A DNA stretch of 64,000 nt from Tanypteryx hageni. Lineage: Eukaryota > Arthropoda > Insecta > Odonata > Petaluridae. How positions within the stretch are numbered: the first letter of the stretch is position 1; every line of letters starts with the position of its first letter. Below the pieces are notes generated by a model. That model did not search any database and was not told where the DNA came from. It was given only the letters and a program-made list of their open reading frames with translations. Shown here piece by piece: positions 23,401-37,400 of the stretch. A program made the position numbers and the translations under genes. The DNA is taken from the NCBI GenBank assembly GCA_028673005.1, contig CM054115.1, forward strand, positions 2,728,001 to 2,792,000, read 5' to 3'.

Positions 23401-26400
23401 GAGGAGAAACGATAGTAGAGGATGCGATAGAGGGAAGTACGATCGAGGTGGAGGCGATAGACGGAGGAACGATAGAGGTGGAGGCTATAGAGTGGAGAAT
23501 GGTAATGGGGGAAGCGATAGAATGAGAAACGATAGTAGAGGTGGCGATAGAGGTAGGAACGATCGAGGTGGAGGCGATAGACGGAGGAACGATAGAGGTG
23601 GAGGCTATAGAGTGGAGAATGTTTAGGGGGGAAGCGATAGAGGGAGGAACGATAGTAGAGGATGCGATAGAATGAGGAACGATCGAGGTGGAGGCGATAG
23701 ACGGAGGAACGATAGAGGTGGAGGCTATAGAGTGGAGAATGGTAATGGGTGAAGCGATAGATTGAGGAACGATAGTAGAGGAGGCGATAGAGGGAGAAAC
23801 GATCGATGTGGAGGCGATAGACGGAGGAACGATAGAGGTGGAGGCTATAGAGTGGAGAATGGTAGTGGGGGAAGAGATAGAGGGAGGAACGATAGTAGAG
23901 GAGGCTATAGAGGGAGGAACGATCGAGGTGGAGGCGATAGACGGAGGAACGATAGAGGTGGAGGCTATAGAGTGGAGAATGTTTAGTGGGGGAAGCGATA
24001 GAGGGAGGAACGATAGTAGAGGATGCGATAGAATGAGGAACGATCGAGGTGGAGGCGATAGACGGAGGAACGATAGAGGTGGAGGCTATAGAGTGGAGAA
24101 TGGTAATGGGGGAAGCGATAGAATGAGGAACGATAGTAGAGGAGGCGATAGAATGAGGAACGATCGAGGAGGAGGCGATAGACGGAGGAACGATAGAGGT
24201 GGAGCCTATAGAGTGGAGAATGGTAATGGGGGAAGCGATAGAATGAGGAACGATAGTAGAGGAGGCGATAGAGGGAGGAACGATCGAGGTGGAGGCGATA
24301 GACGGAGGAACGATAGAGGTGGAGGCTATAGAGTGGAGAATGGTAGTGGGGGAAGCGATAGAGGGAGGAACGATAGTAGAGGAGGCGATAGAGTGAGGAA
24401 CGATCGAGGTGGAGGCGATAGACGGAGGAATGATAGAGGTGGAGGCTATAGAGTGGAGAATGTTTAGTGGGGGAAGCGAGAGAGGGAGGAACGATAGTAG
24501 AGGATGCGATAGAATGAGGAACGATCGAGGTGGAGGCGATAGACGGAGGAACGATAGAGGTGGAGACTAAAGAGTGGAGAATGGTAATGGGGGAAGCGAT
24601 AGAATGAGGAACGATAGTAGAGGAGGCGATAGAGTGAGGAACGATCGAGGTGGAGGCGATAGACGGAGGAACGATAGAGGTGGAGGCTATAGAGTGGAGA
24701 ATGTTTAGTGGGGGAAGCGATAGAGGGAGGAACGATAGTAGAGGATGCGATAGAATGAGGAACGATCGAGGTGGAGGCGATAGACGGAGGAACGATAGAG
24801 GTGGAGGCTATAGAGTGGAGAATGGTAATGGGGGAAGCGATAGAATGAGGAACGATAGTAGAGGAGGCGATAGAATGAGGAACAATCGAGGTGGAGGCGA
24901 TAGACGGAGGAACGATAGAGGTGGAGGCTATAGAGTGGAAAATGGTAGTGGGGGAAGAGATAGAGGGATGAACGATAGTAGAGGTGGCGATAGAGGGAGG
25001 AACGATCGAGGTGGAGGCGACAGACGGAGGAACGATAGAGGTGGAGGCTATAGAGTGGAGAATGGTAGTGGGGGAAGAGATAGAGGGAGGAACGATAATA
25101 GAGGAGGCGATAGAGGGAGGAACGATAGAGTTGGAGGCTATAGAGTGGAGAATGGTAGTGGGGGAAGCGATAGAGGTAGGAACGATAGTATAGTATTCGA
25201 TAGAGCTAGGAACGATTGAGGTGGAGGCGATAGACGTAGGAACGATAGAGGTGGAGGGTATAGAGTGGAAAATGGTAGTGGGGGAAGAGATAGAGGGATG
25301 AACGATAGTAGAGGTGGCGATAGAGGGAGGAACGATCGAGGTGGAGGCGATAGACGGAGGAACGATAAAGGTGGAGGCTATAGAGTGGAGAATGGTAATG
25401 GGGGAAGCGATAGAATGAGAAACGATAGTAGAGGTGGCGATAGAGGGAGGAACGATCGAGGTGGAGGCGATAGACGGAGGAACGATAGAGGTGGAGGCTA
25501 TAGAGTGGAGAATGTTTAGGGGGGAAGCGATAGAGGGAGGAACGATAGTAGAGGATGCGATAGAATGAGGAACGATCGAGGTGGAGGCGATAGACGGAGG
25601 AACGATAGAGGTGGAGGCTATAGAGTGGAGAATGGTAATGGGTGAAGCGATAGAATGAGGAACGATAGTAGAGGAGGCGATAGAGGGAGGAAAGAACGAG
25701 GTGGAGGCGATAGACGGAGGAACGATAGAGGTGGAGGCTATAGAGTGGAGAATGGTAGTGGGGGAAGAGATAGAGGGAGGAACGATAGTAGAGGAGGCGA
25801 TAGAGGGAGGAACGATCGAGGTGGAGGCGATAGACGGAGAAACGATAGAGTTGGAGGCTATAGAGTGGAGAATGTTTAGTGGGGGAAGCGATAGAGAGAG
25901 GAACGATAGTAGAGGATGCGATAGAATGAGGAACGATCGAGGTGGAGGCGATAGACGGAGGAACGATAGAGGTGGAGGCTATAGAGTGGAGAATGGTAAT
26001 GGGGGAAGCGATAGAATGAGGAACGATAGTAGAGGAGGCGATAGAATGAGGAACGATCGAGGTGGAGGCGATAGACGGAGGAACGATAGAGGTGGAGGCT
26101 ATAGAGTGGAGAATGGTAATGGGGGAAGCGATAGAATGAGGAACGATAGTAGAGGAGGCGATAGAGGGAGGAACGATCGAGGTGGAGGCGATAGACGGAG
26201 GAACGATAGAGGTGGAGGCTATAGAGTGGAGAATGGTAGTGGGGGAAGCGATAGAGGGAGGAACGATAGTAGAGGAGGCGATAGAGTGAGGAACGATCGA
26301 GGTGGAGGCGATAGACAGAGGAACGATAGAGGTGGAGGCTATAGAGTGGAGAATGTTTAGTGGGGGAAGCGAGAGAGGGAGGAACGATAGTAGAGGATGC

Positions 26401-29400
26401 GATAGAATGAGGAACGATCGAGGTGGAGGCGATAGACGGAGGAACGATAGAGGTGGAGGCTATAGAGTGGAGAATGGTAGTGGGGGAAGCGATAGAGGGA
26501 GGAACGATAGTAGAGGATGCGATAGAGTGAGGAACGATCGAGGTGGAGGCGATAGACGGAGGAACGATAGAGGTGGAGGCTATAGAGTGAAAAATGGTAG
26601 TGGGGGAAGCGATAGAGGGAGGAACGATAGTAGAGGATGCGATAGAGGGAGGAACGATCGAGGTGGAGGCGATAGACGGAGGAACGATAGAGGTGGAGGG
26701 TATAGAGTGGAGAATGTTTAGGGGGGGAAGCGATAGAGGGAGGAACGATAGTAGAGGAGGCGATAGACGGAGGAACGATAGAGGTGCAGGCTATAGATTG
26801 GAGAATGGTAGTGGGGGAAGCGATAGAGGGAGGTACGATAGTAGAGAGGCGAAAGAGGGAGGAACGATCGAGGTGGAGGCGATAGACGGAGGAACGATAG
26901 AGGTGGAGGGTATAGAGTGGAGAATAGTAGTGGGGGAAGTGATAGAGGGAGGAACGATAGTAGAGGAGGCGATAGAGGGAGGAACGATAGAGGTGGAGGC
27001 TATAGAGTGGAGAATGTTTAGGGGGGAAGCGATAGAGGGAGGAACGATAGTAGAGGATGCGATAGAATGAGGAACGATCGAGGTGGAGGCGATAGACGGA
27101 GGAACGATGGAGGTGGAGGCTATAGAGTGGAGAATGGTAATGGGGGAAGCGATAGAATGAGGAACGATAGCAGAGGAGGCGATAGAGGGAGGAACGAACG
27201 AGGTGGAGGCGATAGACGGAGGAACGATTGAGGTGGAGGCTATGGAGTGGAGAATGGTAGTGGGGGAAGAGATAGAGGGAGGAACGATAGTAGAGGAGGC
27301 GATAGATGGAGGAACGATCGAGGTGGAGGCGATAGACGGAGGAACGTTAGAGTTGGAGGCTATAGAGTGGAGAATGGTAGTGGGGGAAGCGATAGAGGCA
27401 GTAACGATAGAGGTGGAGGCTATAGAGTAGAGAATGGTAGTGGAGGAAGAGATAGAGGGAGGAACGATAGTAGAGGAGGCGATAGAGGGAGGAACGATCG
27501 AGGTGGAGGCGATAGACCGAGGAACGATAGAGTTGGAGGCTATAGAGTGGAAAATGGTAGTGGGGGAAGCGATAGAGGGAGGAACGATAGTAGAGGATGC
27601 GATAGAGTGAGGAACGATCGAGGTGGAGGCGATAGACGGAGGAACGATAGAGGTGGAGGCTATAGAGTGGAAAATGGTAGTGGGGGAAGAGATAGAGGTA
27701 TGAACGATAGTAGAGGAGGCGATAGAGGGAGGAACGATCGAGGTGGAGGCGATAGACGGAGGAAAGATAGAGGTGGAGGCTATAGAGTGGAGAATGGTAG
27801 TGGGGGAAGCGATAGAGGGAGGAACGATAGTAGAGAATGCGATAGAGGGAGGAACGATCGAGGTGGAGGCGATAGACGGAGGAACGATAGAGGTGGAGGC
27901 TATAGTGTGGAGAATGGTAGTGGGGGATGCGATAGTGGGAGGAACCATAGTAGAGGATGCGATAGAGGGAGGAACGATTGAGGTGGAGGCGATAGACGGA
28001 GGAACGATAGAGGTGGAGGCTATAGAGTGGAGAATGGTAGTGGGGGAAGCGATAGAGGAGAAACGATAGTAGAGGATGCGATAGAGGGAAGAACGATCGA
28101 GGTGGAGGCGATAGACGGAGGAACGATAGAGGTGGAGGCTATAGAGTGGAGAATGGTAATGGGGGAAGCGATAAAATGAGAAACGATAGTAGAGGTGGCG
28201 ATAGAGGTAGGAACGATCGAGGTGGAGGCGATAGACGGAGGAACGATAGAGGTGGAGGTTATAGATTGGAGAATGTTTAGGGGGGAAGCGATAGAGGGAG
28301 GAACGATAGTAGAGGATGCGATAGAATGAGGAACGATCGAGGTGGAGGCGATAGACGGAGGAACGATAGAGGTGGAGGCTATAGAGTGGAGAAAGGTAAT
28401 GGGGGAAGCGATAGAATGAGGAACGATAGTAGAGGAGGCGATAGAATGAGGAACGATCGAGGTGGAGGCGATAGACGGAGGAACGATAGAGGTGGAGGCT
28501 ATAGAGTGGAGAATGGTAATGGGGGAAGCGATAGAATGAGGAACGATAGTAGAGGAGGCGATAGAGGGAGGAACGATCGAGGTGGAGGCGATAGACGGAG
28601 GAACGATAGAGGTGGAGGCTATAGAGTGGAGAATGGTAGTGGGGGAAGCGATAGAGGGAGGAACGATAGTAGAGGAGGCGATAGAGTGAGGAACGATCGA
28701 GGTGGAGGCGATAGACGGAGGAACGATAGAGGTGGAGGCTATAGAGTGGAGAATGTTTAGTGGGGGAAGCGAGAGAGGAAGGAACGATAGTAGAGGATGC
28801 GATAGAATGACGAACGATCGAGGTGGAGGCAATAGACGGAGGAACGATAGAGGTGGAGACTATAGAGTGGAGAATGGTAATGGGGGAAGCTATAGAATGA
28901 GGAACGATAGTAGAGGAGGCGATAGAGTGAGGAACGATCGAGGTGGAGGCGATAGACGGAGGAACGATAGAGGTGGAGGCTATAGAGTGGAGAATGTTTA
29001 GTGGGGGAAGCGATAGAGGGAGGAACGATAGTAGAGGATGCGATAGAATGAGGAACGATCGAGGTGGAGGCGATAGACGGAGGAACGATAGAGGTGGAGG
29101 CTATAGAGTGGAGAACGTTTAGGGGGGAAGCGATAGGGGGAGGAACGATAGTAGAGGATGCGATAGAATGAGGAACGATCGAGGTGGAGGCGATAGACGG
29201 AGGAACGATAGAGGTGGAGGCTATAGAGTGGAGAATGGTAATGGGGGAAGCGATAGAATGAGGAACGATAGTAGAGGAGGCGATAGAGGGAGGAACGATC
29301 GAGGTGGAGGCGATAGACGGAGGAACGATAGAGGTGGAGGCTATAGAGTGGAGAATGGTAGTGGGGGAAGCGATAGAGGGAGGAACGATAGTAGAGAATG

Positions 29401-29540
29401 CGATAGAGGGAGGAACGATCGAGGTGGAGGCGATAGACGGAGGAACGATAGAGGTGGAGGCTATAGTGTGGAGAATGGTAGTGGGGGATGCGATAGTGGG
29501 AGGAACCATAGTAGAGGATGCGATAGAGGGAGGAACGATA
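23401..29540 (+). repeat. 6.1-kb block repeating 7.7-13.95 kb
   Basis: Aligns with 7,735 onwards at offset 15,669. The offset falls to 15,579 after about 23970, where this copy lacks one 90-base monomer, and then holds to about 29540. It contains the TATAGTATTC marker (25182-25211), the GCGAAAGAGG cassette (about 26783-26857) and one GACGAACGATCG...GGCAATAG variant (near 28810). Its last 3,332 bases are tandemly duplicated to the right. Confidence 0.85.
25182..25211 (+). repeat. HOR phase marker TATAGTATTC, copy 5
   Basis: Marker pair of the GAGGTAGG subtype, 15,579 bases after the copy at 9603. Confidence 0.9.
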
Positions 29541-32500
29541 GAGGTGGAGGCTATAGAGTGGAGAATGGTAGTGGGGGAAGCGATAGAGGGAGGAACGATA
29601 GTAGAGGAGGCGATAGAGTGAGGAACGATCGAGGTGGAGGCGATAGACAGAGGAACGATAGAGGTGGAGGCTATAGAGTGGAGAATGTTTAGTGGGGGAA
29701 GCGAGAGAGGGAGGAACGATAGTAGAGGATGCGATAGAATGAGGAACGATCGAGGTGGAGGCGATAGACGGAGGAACGATAGAGGTGGAGGCTATAGAGT
29801 GGAGAATGGTAGTGGGGGAAGCGATAGAGGGAGGAACGATAGTAGAGGATGCGATAGAGTGAGGAACGATCGAGGTGGAGGCGATAGACGGAGGAACGAT
29901 AGAGGTGGAGGCTATAGAGTGAAAAATGGTAGTGGGGGAAGCGATAGAGGGAGGAACGATAGTAGAGGATGCGATAGAGGGAGGAACGATCGAGGTGGAG
30001 GCGATAGACGGAGGAACGATAGAGGTGGAGGGTATAGAGTGGAGAATGTTTAGGGGGGGAAGCGATAGAGGGAGGAACGATAGTAGAGGAGGCGATAGAC
30101 GGAGGAACGATAGAGGTGCAGGCTATAGATTGGAGAATGGTAGTGGGGGAAGCGATAGAGGGAGGTACGATAGTAGAGAGGCGAAAGAGGGAGGAACGAT
30201 CGAGGTGGAGGCGATAGACGGAGGAACGATAGAGGTGGAGGGTATAGAGTGGAGAATAGTAGTGGGGGAAGTGATAGAGGGAGGAACGATAGTAGAGGAG
30301 GCGATAGAGGGAGGAACGATAGAGGTGGAGGCTATAGAGTGGAGAATGTTTAGGGGGGAAGCGATAGAGGGAGGAACGATAGTAGAGGATGCGATAGAAT
30401 GAGGAACGATCGAGGTGGAGGCGATAGACGGAGGAACGATGGAGGTGGAGGCTATAGAGTGGAGAATGGTAATGGGGGAAGCGATAGAATGAGGAACGAT
30501 AGCAGAGGAGGCGATAGAGGGAGGAACGAACGAGGTGGAGGCGATAGACGGAGGAACGATTGAGGTGGAGGCTATGGAGTGGAGAATGGTAGTGGGGGAA
30601 GAGATAGAGGGAGGAACGATAGTAGAGGAGGCGATAGATGGAGGAACGATCGAGGTGGAGGCGATAGACGGAGGAACGTTAGAGTTGGAGGCTATAGAGT
30701 GGAGAATGGTAGTGGGGGAAGCGATAGAGGCAGTAACGATAGAGGTGGAGGCTATAGAGTAGAGAATGGTAGTGGAGGAAGAGATAGAGGGAGGAACGAT
30801 AGTAGAGGAGGCGATAGAGGGAGGAACGATCGAGGTGGAGGCGATAGACCGAGGAACGATAGAGTTGGAGGCTATAGAGTGGAAAATGGTAGTGGGGGAA
30901 GCGATAGAGGGAGGAACGATAGTAGAGGATGCGATAGAGTGAGGAACGATCGAGGTGGAGGCGATAGACGGAGGAACGATAGAGGTGGAGGCTATAGAGT
31001 GGAAAATGGTAGTGGGGGAAGAGATAGAGGTATGAACGATAGTAGAGGAGGCGATAGAGGGAGGAACGATCGAGGTGGAGGCGATAGACGGAGGAAAGAT
31101 AGAGGTGGAGGCTATAGAGTGGAGAATGGTAGTGGGGGAAGCGATAGAGGGAGGAACGATAGTAGAGAATGCGATAGAGGGAGGAACGATCGAGGTGGAG
31201 GCGATAGACGGAGGAACGATAGAGGTGGAGGCTATAGTGTGGAGAATGGTAGTGGGGGATGCGATAGTGGGAGGAACCATAGTAGAGGATGCGATAGAGG
31301 GAGGAACGATTGAGGTGGAGGCGATAGACGGAGGAACGATAGAGGTGGAGGCTATAGAGTGGAGAATGGTAGTGGGGGAAGCGATAGAGGAGAAACGATA
31401 GTAGAGGATGCGATAGAGGGAAGAACGATCGAGGTGGAGGCGATAGACGGAGGAACGATAGAGGTGGAGGCTATAGAGTGGAGAATGGTAATGGGGGAAG
31501 CGATAAAATGAGAAACGATAGTAGAGGTGGCGATAGAGGTAGGAACGATCGAGGTGGAGGCGATAGACGGAGGAACGATAGAGGTGGAGGTTATAGATTG
31601 GAGAATGTTTAGGGGGGAAGCGATAGAGGGAGGAACGATAGTAGAGGATGCGATAGAATGAGGAACGATCGAGGTGGAGGCGATAGACGGAGGAACGATA
31701 GAGGTGGAGGCTATAGAGTGGAGAAAGGTAATGGGGGAAGCGATAGAATGAGGAACGATAGTAGAGGAGGCGATAGAATGAGGAACGATCGAGGTGGAGG
31801 CGATAGACGGAGGAACGATAGAGGTGGAGGCTATAGAGTGGAGAATGGTAATGGGGGAAGCGATAGAATGAGGAACGATAGTAGAGGAGGCGATAGAGGG
31901 AGGAACGATCGAGGTGGAGGCGATAGACGGAGGAACGATAGAGGTGGAGGCTATAGAGTGGAGAATGGTAGTGGGGGAAGCGATAGAGGGAGGAACGATA
32001 GTAGAGGAGGCGATAGAGTGAGGAACGATCGAGGTGGAGGCGATAGACGGAGGAACGATAGAGGTGGAGGCTATAGAGTGGAGAATGTTTAGTGGGGGAA
32101 GCGAGAGAGGAAGGAACGATAGTAGAGGATGCGATAGAATGACGAACGATCGAGGTGGAGGCAATAGACGGAGGAACGATAGAGGTGGAGACTATAGAGT
32201 GGAGAATGGTAATGGGGGAAGCTATAGAATGAGGAACGATAGTAGAGGAGGCGATAGAGTGAGGAACGATCGAGGTGGAGGCGATAGACGGAGGAACGAT
32301 AGAGGTGGAGGCTATAGAGTGGAGAATGTTTAGTGGGGGAAGCGATAGAGGGAGGAACGATAGTAGAGGATGCGATAGAATGAGGAACGATCGAGGTGGA
32401 GGCGATAGACGGAGGAACGATAGAGGTGGAGGCTATAGAGTGGAGAACGTTTAGGGGGGAAGCGATAGGGGGAGGAACGATAGTAGAGGATGCGATAGAA

Positions 32501-32872
32501 TGAGGAACGATCGAGGTGGAGGCGATAGACGGAGGAACGATAGAGGTGGAGGCTATAGAGTGGAGAATGGTAATGGGGGAAGCGATAGAATGAGGAACGA
32601 TAGTAGAGGAGGCGATAGAGGGAGGAACGATCGAGGTGGAGGCGATAGACGGAGGAACGATAGAGGTGGAGGCTATAGAGTGGAGAATGGTAGTGGGGGA
32701 AGCGATAGAGGGAGGAACGATAGTAGAGAATGCGATAGAGGGAGGAACGATCGAGGTGGAGGCGATAGACGGAGGAACGATAGAGGTGGAGGCTATAGTG
32801 TGGAGAATGGTAGTGGGGGATGCGATAGTGGGAGGAACCATAGTAGAGGATGCGATAGAGGGAGGAACGATT
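29541..32872 (+). repeat. 3,332-bp tandem duplication of 26,209-29,540
   Basis: At about 29541 the sequence jumps from the monomer following AACCAT (near 29508) back to one matching 26209. From there it aligns with the preceding block at a constant offset of 3,332, including a GCGAAAGAGG cassette (about 30115-30189) and an AGAATAGTAG variant shared by both copies (near 26923 and 30255). The breakpoint lies within a monomer and keeps the 30-base phase, as expected for unequal crossing-over. Confidence 0.88.
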
Positions 32873-34461
32873 GAGGTGGAGGCGATAGACGGAGGAACGA
32901 TAGAGGTGGAGGCTATAGAGTGGAGAATGGTAGTGGGGGAAGCGATAGAGGAGAAACGATAGTATAGGATGCGATAGAGGGAAGAACGATCGAGGTGGAG
33001 GCGATAGACGGAGGAACGATAGAGGTGGAGGCTATAGAGTGGAGAATGGTAATGGGGGAAGCGATAAAATGAGAAACGATAGTAGAGGTGGCGATAGAGG
33101 TAGGAACGATCGAGGTGGAGGCGATAGACGGAGGAACGATAGAGGTGGAGGTTATAGATTGGAGAATGTTTAGGGGGGAAGCGATAGAGGGAGGAACGAT
33201 AGTAGAGGATGCGATAGAATGAGGAACGATCGAGGTGGAGGCGATAGACGGAGGAACGATAGAGGTGGAGGCTATAGAGTGGAGAAAGGTAATGGGGGAA
33301 GCGATAGAATGAGGAACGATAGTAGAGGAGGCGATAGAATGAGGAACGATCGAGGTGGAGGCGATAGACGGAGGAACGATAGAGGTGGAGGCTATAGAGT
33401 GGAGAATGGTAATGGGGGAAGCGATAGAATGAGGAACGATAGTAGAGGAGGCGATAGAGGGAGGAACGATCGAGGTGGAGGCGATAGACGGAGGAACGAT
33501 AGAGGTGGAGGCTATAGAGTGGAGAATGGTAGTGGGGGAAGCGATAGAGGGAGGAACGATAGTAGAGGAGGCGATAGAGTGAGGAACGATCGAGGTGGAG
33601 GCGATAGACGGAGGAACGATAGAGGTGGAGGCTATAGAGTGGAGAATGTTTAGTGGGGGAAGCGAGAGAGGGAGGAACGATAGTAGAGGATGCGATAGAA
33701 TGACGAACGATCGAGGTGGAGGCAATAGACGGAGGAACGATAGAGGTGGAGACTATAGAGTGGAGAATGGTAATGGGGGAAGCTATAGAATGAGGAACGA
33801 TAGCAGAGGAGGCGATAGAGGGAGGAACGAACGAGGTGGAGGCGATAGACGGAGGAACGATAGAGGTGGAGGCTATGGAGTGGAGAATGGTAGTGGGGGA
33901 AGAGATAGATGGAGGAACGATAGTAGAGGAGGCGATAGATGGAGGAACGATCGAGGTGGAGGCGATAGACGGAGGAACGATAGAGTTGGAGGCTATAGAG
34001 TGGAGAATGGTAGTGGGGGAAGCGATAGAGGCAGGAACGATAGAGGTGGAGGCTATAGAGTAGAGAATGGTAGTGGAGGAAGAGATAGAGGGAGGAACGA
34101 TAGTAGAGGAGGCGATAGAGGGAGGAACGATCGAGGTGGAGGCGATAGACGGAGGAACGATAGAGGTGGAGGCTATAGAGTGGAAAATGGTAGTGGGGGA
34201 AGAGATAGAGGTATGAACGATAGTAGAGGAGGCGATAGAGGGAGGAACGATCGAGGTGGAGGCGATAGACGGAGGAAAGATAGAGGTGGAGGCTATAGAG
34301 TGGAGAATGGTATTGGGGGAAGCGATAGAGGGAGGAACGATAGTAGAGAATGCGATAGAGGGAGGAACGATCGAGGTGGAGGCGATAGACGGAGGAACGA
34401 TAGAGGTGGAGGCTATAGTGTGGAGAATGGTAGTGGGGGATGCGATAGTGGGAGGAACCAT
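32089..34461 (-). other. Repeat-derived open frame, 790 codons; not a supported gene
   Basis: Counterpart of the 830-codon frame at 13178-15670, at offset 18,911. It is shorter by exactly 40 codons because one 120-base monomer is missing near 34170. It starts at ATG from AACCAT and shows the same alternation between SIASTSIVPP-type and YRLHLDRSSL-type repeats. The in-frame loss simply reflects the monomer being divisible by three. Confidence 0.7.
32873..34220 (+). repeat. HOR block repeating 13.96-15.43 kb
   Basis: Aligns with 13962 onwards at offset 18,911, including the TATAGGATGC variant (near 32964) and GACGAACGATCG...GGCAATAG (near 33703). Near 34170 one 120-base monomer is missing relative to 15.26 kb, after which the offset is 18,791. 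The deletion junction retains GACGGAGG, in contrast to the junction at 18.85 kb. Confidence 0.8.
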
Positions 34462-37400
34462 AGTAGAGGATGCGATAGAGGGAGGAACGATTGAGGTGGA
34501 GGCGATAGACGGAGGAACGATAGAGGTGGAGGCTATAGAGTGGAGAATGGTAGTGGGGGAAGCGATAGAGGAGAAACGATAGTAGAGGATGCGATAGAGG
34601 GAAGAACGATCGAGGTGGAGGCGATAGACGGAGGAACGATAGAGGTGGAGGCTATAGAGTGGAGAATGGTAATGGGGGAAGCGATAAAATGAGAAACGAT
34701 AGTAGAGGTGGCGATAGAGGTAGGAACGATCGAGGTGGAGGCGATAGACGGAGGAACGATAGAGGTGGAGGTTATAGATTGGAGAATGTTTAGGGGGGAA
34801 GCGATAGAGGGAGGAACGATAGTAGAGGATGCGATAGAATGAGGAACGATCGAGGTGGAGGCGATAGACGGAGGAACGATAGAGGTGGAGGCTATAGAGT
34901 GGAGAAAGGTAATGGGGGAAGCGATAGAATGAGGAACGATAGTAGAGGAGGCGATAGAATGAGGAACGATCGAGGTGGAGGCGATAGACGGAGGAACGAT
35001 AGAGGTGGAGGCTATAGAGTGGAGAATGGTAATGGGGGAAGCGATAGAATGAGGAACGATAGTAGAGGAGGCGATAGAGGGAGGAACGATCGAGGTGGAG
35101 GCGATAGACGGAGGAACGATAGAGGTGGAGGCTATAGAGTGGAGAATGGTAGTGGGGGAAGCGATAGAGGGAGGAACGATAGTAGAGGAGGCGATAGAGT
35201 GAGGAACGATCGAGGTGGAGGCGATAGACGGAGGAACGATAGAGGTGGAGGCTATAGAGTGGAGAATGTTTAGTGGGGGAAGCGAGAGAGGAAGGAACGA
35301 TAGTAGAGGATGCGATAGAATGACGAACGATCGAGGTGGAGGCAATAGACGGAGGAACGATAGAGGTGGAGACTATAGAGTGGAGAATGGTAATGGGGGA
35401 AGCTATAGAATGAGGAACGATAGTAGAGGAGGCGATAGAGTGAGGAACGATCGAGGTGGAGGCGATAGACGGAGGAACGATAGAGGTGGAGGCTATAGAG
35501 TGGAGAATGTTTAGTGGGGGAAGCGATAGAGGGAGGAACGATAGTAGAGGATGCGATAGAATGAGGAACGATCGAGGTGGAGGCGATAGACGGAGGAACG
35601 ATAGAGGTGGAGGCTATAGAGTGGAGAACGTTTAGGGGGGAAGCGATAGGGGGAGGAACGATAGTAGAGGATGCGATAGAATGAGGAACGATCGAGGTGG
35701 AGGCGATAGACGGAGGAACGATAGAGGTGGAGGCTATAGAGTGGAGAATGGTAATGGGGGAAGCGATAGAATGAGGAACGATAGTAGAGGAGGCGATAGA
35801 GGGAGGAACGATCGAGGTGGAGGCGATAGACGGAGGAACGATAGAGGTGGAGGCTATAGAGTGGAGAATGGTAGTGGGGGAAGCGATAGAGGGAGGAACG
35901 ATAGTAGAGAATGCGATAGAGGGAGGAACGATCGAGGTGGAGGCGATAGACGGAGGAACGATAGAGGTGGAGGCTATAGTGTGGAGAATGGTAGTGGGGG
36001 ATGCGATAGTGGGAGGAACCATAGTAGAGGATGCGATAGAGGGAGGAACGATTGAGGTGGAGGCGATAGACGGAGGAACGATAGAGGTGGAGGCTATAGA
36101 GTGGAGAATGGTAGTGGGGGAAGCGATAGAGGAGAAACGATAGTATAGGATGCGATAGAGGGAAGAACGATCGAGGTGGAGGCGATAGACGGAGGAACGA
36201 TAGAGGTGGAGGCTATAGAGTGGAGAATGGTAATGGGGGAAGCGATAAAATGAGAAACGATAGTAGAGGTGGCGATAGAGGTAGGAACGATCGAGGTGGA
36301 GGCGATAGACGGAGGAACGATAGAGGTGGAGGTTATAGATTGGAGAATGTTTAGGGGGGAAGCGATAGAGGGAGGAACGATAGTAGAGGATGCGATAGAA
36401 TGAGGAACGATCGAGGTGGAGGCGATAGACGGAGGAACGATAGAGGTGGAGGCTATAGAGTGGAGAAAGGTAATGGGGGAAGCGATAGAATGAGGAACGA
36501 TAGTAGAGGAGGCGATAGAATGAGGAACGATCGAGGTGGAGGCGATAGACGGAGGAACGATAGAGGTGGAGGCTATAGAGTGGAGAATGGTAATGGGGGA
36601 AGCGATAGAATGAGGAACGATAGTAGAGGAGGCGATAGAGGGAGGAACGATCGAGGTGGAGGCGATAGACGGAGGAACGATAGAGGTGGAGGCTATAGAG
36701 TGGAGAATGGTAGTGGGGGAAGCGATAGAGGGAGGAACGATAGTAGAGGAGGCGATAGAGTGAGGAACGATCGAGGTGGAGGCGATAGACGGAGGAACGA
36801 TAGAGGTGGAGGCTATAGAGTGGAGAATGTTTAGTGGGGGAAGCGAGAGAGGGAGGAACGATAGTAGAGGATGCGATAGAATGACGAACGATCGAGGTGG
36901 AGGCAATAGACGGAGGAACGATAGAGGTGGAGACTATAGAGTGGAGAATGGTAATGGGGGAAGCTATAGAATGAGGAACGATAGCAGAGGAGGCGATAGA
37001 GGGAGGAACGAACGAGGTGGAGGCGATAGACGGAGGAACGATAGAGGTGGAGGCTATGGAGTGGAGAATGGTAGTGGGGGAAGAGATAGATGGAGGAACG
37101 ATAGTAGAGGAGGCGATAGATGGAGGAACGATCGAGGTGGAGGCGATAGACGGAGGAACGATAGAGTTGGAGGCTATAGAGTGGAGAATGGTAGTGGGGG
37201 AAGCGATAGAGGCAGGAACGATAGAGGTGGAGGCTATAGAGTAGAGAATGGTAGTGGAGGAAGAGATAGAGGGAGGAACGATAGTAGAGGAGGCGATAGA
37301 GGGAGGAACGATCGAGGTGGAGGCGATAGACCGAGGAACGATAGAGTTGGAGGCTATAGAGTGAAAAATGGTAGTGGGGGAAGCGATAGAGGGAGGAACG

